Part shown: positions 50,461 through 54,367 of the stretch, piece after piece
Layout of the letters: every line of letters starts with the position of its first letter
Position numbering within the stretch: position 1 is the first letter of the stretch
DNA from: an uncultured Anaerolineae bacterium
Lineage (GTDB): Bacteria; Chloroflexota; Anaerolineae; Promineifilales; Promineifilaceae
Direction: 5' to 3'
Assembly (NCBI GenBank): GCA_905479495.1
Contig: CAJQMR010000036.1
Coordinates: 1-54,367 of the forward strand
Length of the DNA: 54,367 nt
Notes under the pieces: generated by a model
What the model saw: only the letters and a program-made list of their open reading frames with translations
What the model was told of the DNA's origin: nothing
The model's database searches: none
Program-made: the position numbers and the translations under genes

Positions 50461-51996
50461 ATGTCGATCAAACGTATCGTCATTTTGTTTGTGTTGTTGG
50501 GAACGGCCGTTTTCACCTTTACCACCAATGCCCAACAAGTTTTGGCCGACACCAACTGGACGGCCAAATATTTCAATAATCAGACGCTGTCCGGCAGCCC
50601 CGTGGTCACTGTTTCGGAATCAACCTTGGATCATGATTGGGGGGATGGCTCACCCCACCAGAACATCGATATTGACAGCTTTTCGGCGGAATGGACGCGC
50701 AACTTGTACTTTTCTCCCGGCACCTACCGCTTTATCGCCTCAATGGATGACGGGATGCGGGTCTACGTGGATAACAACCCCGTCATCGACGTCTGGTATG
50801 ACAGCCAGGTCCACACCGTCACCGCTGATGTGTATCTGAACGGTGGCAACCACGATATTCGTGTGGAATATTATGAAGCGGGCGGTAAAGCTGTGGCTCG
50901 CCTTAATTGGGTCCTGGTTTCTGGCACGTCTACGTTATGGCGCGCTGAATATTTTAACAACACCACGTTGACTGGAAATCCATCAGTGGTGCGGGACGAG
51001 GGGCAAATTAATTACAATTGGCCTGGTTCGCCGGTCAGTGGCATTTCGGCAGATTTGTTCTCCGTGCGCTGGACGGCCAGTGTGCCGGTAGATGCTGGCG
51101 TTTATCGTTTTACGGCCACTGCCGACGACGGTGTTCGGCTGTGGGTGAATGGCCAGCTACTCATCAACCAATGGCGGGAACAGCAGGCAACGTCTTACTC
51201 GGCTGACATTTCTGTGGCTGGTGGTTCTGTGCCGGTCATCATGGAATTTTACGAGAATGGGGGAACGGCCGTTGCCGCTCTCACTTGGTCAAAAATTTCA
51301 TCTGCTGCCCCTCCCACGTCTCCCCCGCCAACCACTATTTCCGAATGGCGCGGCGAATATTACAACAACCGGGACCTGGCCGGCTCCCCCGTGGCCGTGC
51401 GCGACGATAGTGCTATCAACTTTGTCTGGGGCTCCAGTTCCCCCATCCCCAACGTGGTCAACAACGATCACTTTTCCGTGCGTTGGACACAAACGGTGAA
51501 TTTGCCTGCCGGACAATACACCTTCACTGCGCATAGTGACGATGGTGTACGCGTTTGGGTCAACGGCCAGCAAATTATTAATGCCTGGACAATTCACAGT
51601 GTGCAGCCATTTTACGGCACTATCTCGCTGCCTGGCGGTCCGGTGGAAATCCGCATGGAATATTATGAATACACCGGTTTGGCCGAAGCCCGGCTGACCT
51701 GGAGTTCAAGTTCCGGTTCAGCCCCACCCACAACGCCGTCGCAGCCCACAGGCCAGGGCGTGCCCACGACGGCCACCATGTCTGGCGCACTTTACCTGAC
51801 TGTGCGTTCTGGCCCCAGCCTGGACAGCGATCCAGTTGGCTACCTCTCCAATGGGCAAAGCGTAACGCTATTAGGTCGTGATGCCTTTACCATTTGGATC
51901 AAGGTGCGGGAAGCGGACGGCACGGTGGGTTGGGCAAGCGGCCGTTACCTGAATGCCAATGCGCCGCTGGCGAACCTGCCGGTTTTGACTGAGTAG
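50461..51996 (+). CDS. Secreted protein with three PA14 domains and an SH3b domain
   Basis: The 511-residue protein starts at ATG 50461 with AAGGAG upstream. A signal peptide (~1-30, ending NAQQVLAD) precedes three PA14-like modules (~33-160, ~163-285, ~300-425). Each has a WxAEYFNN-type start, a DDGxRxWVNGQ loop and a final ARLTW-type strand. Pro/Thr linkers separate the third PA14 domain and a C-terminal bacterial SH3 domain (~440-500, LYLTVRSGPSLDSDPVGYL). PA14 modules bind carbohydrate; SH3b often binds peptidoglycan. It is likely a cell-surface or envelope adhesin with no catalytic domain. Confidence 0.88.
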   Translation: MSIKRIVILFVLLGTAVFTFTTNAQQVLADTNWTAKYFNNQTLSGSPVVTVSESTLDHDWGDGSPHQNIDIDSFSAEWTRNLYFSPGTYRFIASMDDGMRVYVDNNPVIDVWYDSQVHTVTADVYLNGGNHDIRVEYYEAGGKAVARLNWVLVSGTSTLWRAEYFNNTTLTGNPSVVRDEGQINYNWPGSPVSGISADLFSVRWTASVPVDAGVYRFTATADDGVRLWVNGQLLINQWREQQATSYSADISVAGGSVPVIMEFYENGGTAVAALTWSKISSAAPPTSPPPTTISEWRGEYYNNRDLAGSPVAVRDDSAINFVWGSSSPIPNVVNNDHFSVRWTQTVNLPAGQYTFTAHSDDGVRVWVNGQQIINAWTIHSVQPFYGTISLPGGPVEIRMEYYEYTGLAEARLTWSSSSGSAPPTTPSQPTGQGVPTTATMSGALYLTVRSGPSLDSDPVGYLSNGQSVTLLGRDAFTIWIKVREADGTVGWASGRYLNANAPLANLPVLTE

Positions 51997-52029
51997 GGGG
52001 AGCGTCACTGATAGATCTTTCTTATGGTG

Positions 52030-52090
52030 GTGAGGATTCCCCAGACAAACTAAAAGCAAATTTAATCCTTTCGTTTTGGGGAATCCTCAC
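52030..52090. terminator. 14-bp inverted repeat between convergent genes
   Basis: GTGAGGATTCCCCA (52030-52043) pairs exactly with TGGGGAATCCTCAC (52077-52090) around a 33-base AT-rich loop containing short symmetries. The element occupies the gap between the PA14 gene and the VOC gene. It could end transcription or be an inserted repeat. Confidence 0.6.
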
Positions 52091-52097
52091 AGCAACC

Positions 52098-52568
52098 TTA
52101 TTGCTCAGCGGCTTGTTTTAAACCTTGTATGTCAATTTTCTTCATTTGCAGCATGGCTTGCATGACCTTTTGTGCTTTCTCCGGGTCAGGCTGGTTGAGC
52201 AGTTCGGGCAAAGCGGTGGGAATAATCTGCCAGGATAGGCCGTATTTATCCTTCAACCAGCCACACTGCTGCGCTTTTTCATCACCGCCTTCCGCTAACT
52301 TTTCCCAGTAATAGTCTACTTCTTCTTGGGACTCACATCGGACAAACAACGATATGGCTTCGGTAAAGTTAAATTCTGGACCGCCGTCTAAGGCCATAAA
52401 TTGCTGGCCGTTGAGTTGGAATACGGCCGTTAACACCTTCCCATCCATTGGCCCGCCTTCATAACGGGTGATACTCTCAATCTTGGCATCGTCAAAAATC
52501 GACACATAAAAGTTCACAGCCTCTTCAGCCTGATCGTTGAACCACAAAAATGGGGTGATTTTTTGCAT
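52098..52568 (-). CDS. PhnB/VOC-family protein
   Basis: The 156-residue protein belongs to the glyoxalase/VOC superfamily, PhnB branch (often annotated 3-demethylubiquinone-9 3-methyltransferase). It begins MQKITPFLWFNDQAEEAVNFY and has YGLSWQIIPTALPELL near residue 108-123. Enzyme activity is not established. AAGGAG precedes the ATG. Confidence 0.88.
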   Translation of the reverse strand: MQKITPFLWFNDQAEEAVNFYVSIFDDAKIESITRYEGGPMDGKVLTAVFQLNGQQFMALDGGPEFNFTEAISLFVRCESQEEVDYYWEKLAEGGDEKAQQCGWLKDKYGLSWQIIPTALPELLNQPDPEKAQKVMQAMLQMKKIDIQGLKQAAEQ

Positions 52569-52730
52569 CTGGTGTTACTCCTTCTGTTTGGATCATCAAA
52601 TTTTATAGAACATTTGTATGATAATCTGACCAGAGGCGGTCGTCTTGTATAAAATGGCAAAGTAGGGGCAGACCCCCGTGTCTGCCCCTACCATTACCCG
52701 ATTTAAAACTTAAACTACAACGAGCTGCCC

Positions 52731-53408
52731 CTACTCTGGCGGGTTTATGCTGGCAACCTGTCCTGGCGTGTAACCGATAAACTGCTTCAGGGAACGGGTC
52801 AAATGGGGTTGATCGTAATAGCCAAGCTCGTAAACGACATCAAGAATAGGCACACCTTGTTCCAAAAGTGCGGTCGCCTCTTGGGCGCGCTTCATCTGCC
52901 GGATGTAATTGTGGGATAGGCCGGTGGCCTGCAAGAAACGATGCCGCACCGTGCGCGAGGAAACATCCGGCTTCCGGTCTTGTAAGACGGTGTTTACCAC
53001 TGAATCGCTGACGAGCAGTTCCTCGCGTACCAGCCAGTTCACAAACGTTTCTACATTGTCAAAGTTGGGCAGTTGCCAGGTTGAACTGTGCAGCCAAAAG
53101 GCGTTGTGGCACGCGCTGGGCAGGTTCATCTCGGCGTTGAGGAGTTTTCTGGTCGGTCGGTGGGGCATAAAGGTGCCCAGGCTGAACTGGACCCACAAAA
53201 TTTCGGCACCTTCTCCCCACGATGCCACGCCAGATGTGGTCCAAGGGCCAACGGCGAGTGAATGGGTACGGCCGTTCACCTTCACAAAAACCATATGCCA
53301 ATGGCTCTCAGCTGGACGAATGGTTGAACCGGAAACGGCCGTATAGCCCTGCGTCACCGTTTCTACATAAGGCGAGTCTGATTGTCTTTCCTCAAAAATA
53401 AGGCTCAT
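52731..53408 (-). CDS. AraC-family transcription regulator
   Basis: The protein has ~225 residues from the ATG at 53408 (AGG upstream); in-frame ATGs at 53414 and 53441 are alternatives. The N-terminal ~130 residues form a beta-rich sensor without clear ligand motifs. The C-terminal AraC double helix-turn-helix (~145-220) has SSRTVRHRFLQATGLSHNYIRQMKRAQEATALLE then DVVYELGYYDQPHLTRSLKQFIGYTPGQ. The target is unknown. Confidence 0.88.
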   Translation of the reverse strand: MSLIFEERQSDSPYVETVTQGYTAVSGSTIRPAESHWHMVFVKVNGRTHSLAVGPWTTSGVASWGEGAEILWVQFSLGTFMPHRPTRKLLNAEMNLPSACHNAFWLHSSTWQLPNFDNVETFVNWLVREELLVSDSVVNTVLQDRKPDVSSRTVRHRFLQATGLSHNYIRQMKRAQEATALLEQGVPILDVVYELGYYDQPHLTRSLKQFIGYTPGQVASINPPE

Positions 53409-53565
53409 ATCCATACCTGTTTGATGCGCTTGAAAAGGCATTCATGCTCTATGAACAGACGTTATTTAAGCACACTTGTTCTATTCCAGCAAGATGTTTA
53501 CGAATGGGCAGTTGATCATTTGGGGGGGAGACGAGGAAGGTCCAGGTTGCTGAATTTGTTGCAGG

Positions 53566-53982
53566 CTAACGGTTTGTCTGGGCCATGTGCTGAGCGGACT
53601 TTTTTACCAACGTTCTCAATACATCCTGGTCAACATCTTCCAGCTTATTGATGTACAGGCACGATTTGCCGGTTTTGTATTTGCCCAGCCTGGACATCAG
53701 CTCATCATAGTCGTCAAAACCGGCCATGATGTACAACGTCAGGCTTTGTTTGCGCGGCGAAAAGCCGGTGAGGAACCAATCGCCTTCACGGCCGCTGGCG
53801 TATTTGTAATGGTACTGACCAAAGCCAATAATGCTGTCGCCCCACATTTTTGGCGTTTCTCCGGTTACTTCTTTCATCAGTTCCAATACTTTGAAAGAAT
53901 CTGTGCGCCGCTTTTCATGTGCCACACTGTTTAAAAACGCTATCACATCGCCATCGTTTTTTTGTGTTTTCAATTCAGCCAT
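53566..53982 (-). CDS. DUF1801 protein
   Basis: The 138-residue protein has the family pattern KTQKNDGDVIAFLNSV ... MKEVTGETPKMWGDSIIGFGQYHYKYASGREGDWFLTGFSPRKQ. The function of DUF1801 is unknown; the fold is YdhG-like. CAGGAG precedes the ATG. Confidence 0.9.
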   Translation of the reverse strand: MAELKTQKNDGDVIAFLNSVAHEKRRTDSFKVLELMKEVTGETPKMWGDSIIGFGQYHYKYASGREGDWFLTGFSPRKQSLTLYIMAGFDDYDELMSRLGKYKTGKSCLYINKLEDVDQDVLRTLVKKSAQHMAQTNR

Positions 53983-54075
53983 TTTTACTCCTGTATTATT
54001 TGCACACCATTCGCTGAGGGTGTTTCCTTCTCAATTTGTGTGCCATTATACAAAATTTGGCTGGGCCATCGCGGT

Positions 54076-54367
54076 TCACAGGCAGAAGGTGTCGCCAATG
54101 GCTGGGACATGTACTTGGCCGGGAAGATTTTTGGTTTGCCACACGTGCTGCGCTTCAGCCTGCCAACGGCCGTTTTCCCAGCCCCAGCCAGGATTGCCAC
54201 GTCCATCCGGGTGGCCGCTTAGATGGACCAAAAAGGTTTGGCGCGGTTGCAGGCTGGCAGCATAGCGCTGTACGTTGCTGAAGGAAGGGTGGCTGGTGGT
54301 TTTGTTTGGTTTGGCCTGCCAGAAAGCAGTATCGACAAATAGATAGTCGGCGTGTGAGAGAAGGGAT
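54076..54367 (-). CDS. MBL-fold metallo-hydrolase, C-terminal part
   Basis: The minus-strand frame is open from the right edge to TGA at 54078-54076, about 96 codons. ADYLFVDTAFWQ, then HPSFSNVQRYAA and FLVHLSGHPDGRGNPGWGW match the late metal ligands (Asp, His, His) of PhnP-like metallo-beta-lactamase-fold enzymes. The N-terminal HxHxDH motif is outside the window. The product is probably a phosphodiesterase or other hydrolase. Confidence 0.7.
   Translation of the reverse strand, partial: SLLSHADYLFVDTAFWQAKPNKTTSHPSFSNVQRYAASLQPRQTFLVHLSGHPDGRGNPGWGWENGRWQAEAQHVWQTKNLPGQVHVPAIGDTFCL

Overview
The window looks like a chromosomal segment of a Chloroflexota bacterium, probably Anaerolineae-like. 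Support comes from mid-50s percent GC, several F420-linked enzymes, a leucine T-box in front of leuS, AGPS-like and TPR/CHAT proteins, and very compact gene order. No database search was possible, so the taxonomic call is an inference. The most pervasive sequence feature is the palindrome ACGGCCGT. By eye there are close to 90 copies (about one per 600 bases), against roughly one expected by chance. They lie in genes and between genes, in all three reading phases (Thr-Ala-Val, Asn-Gly-Arg, Arg-Pro), like HIP1 of cyanobacteria.

Layout. (1) 1-4.3 kb, minus strand: an ECF-like sigma factor, a soluble zinc-finger anti-sigma-like protein and a TPR-CHAT protease cut by the left edge. This resembles the protease/anti-sigma/sigma modules of CRISPR-linked signalling, but no CRISPR is present in the window. 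(2) 4.4-8.5 kb: HAD hydrolase, acetyl-xylan-esterase-family hydrolase, chorismate synthase, a single-domain response regulator and a possible micro-membrane protein. (3) 8.6-21.6 kb: a glycerol/dihydroxyacetone island. It holds GlpD and an AGPS-like flavoprotein on the minus strand, then DhaR, GlpF, DhaK, DhaL, GlpK and a DhaM-HPr-EI fusion on the plus strand. Glycerol enters by GlpF and is phosphorylated by GlpK and oxidised by GlpD. Dihydroxyacetone is phosphorylated by DhaKL, with phosphate from PEP carried inside one polypeptide. DhaR has lost the sigma-54 contact loop, and two palindromes sit at class-I positions upstream of a sigma-70-like promoter. (4) 21.9-29.7 kb: a secreted protein, a heme-copper-oxidase-like membrane protein with a cupin, a PRC-barrel protein and a Crp/Fnr regulator, a repeat-rich secreted protein, TrhO, and an OmpR/histidine-kinase pair.

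(5) 30-36.6 kb: a phage-antirepressor-like protein behind a 40-bp tandem operator, a PP2C-like/propeller membrane protein, two tandemly duplicated membrane proteins, an alpha/beta hydrolase, a 3-hydroxyacyl-CoA-dehydrogenase-like protein, a zinc-ribbon protein, and a SelW/Rdx-family gene with an in-frame TGA in a CxxU motif. (6) 36.7-39.8 kb: tRNA-Ala(CGC), a leucine T-box aptamer, tRNA-Ala(GGC), the T-box antiterminator/terminator, then leuS. The second tRNA gene therefore sits inside the T-box leader. (7) 39.9-42.7 kb: a STAND ATPase with near-identical TPR repeats and no ACGGCCGT copy. (8) 42.8-54.4 kb: scattered metabolic genes including four F420-linked proteins (DDN-like reductase, LLM oxidoreductase, NADPH:F420 reductase, CofE), thioredoxin, an SsnA-like amidohydrolase, a NUDIX gene interrupted by TGA, a three-PA14-domain secreted protein, an AraC regulator, and an MBL-fold hydrolase cut by the right edge.

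The intergenic spaces are rich in dispersed short repeats. These are built from 7-9 base units, often arranged as perfect hairpins, and several probably serve as terminators.
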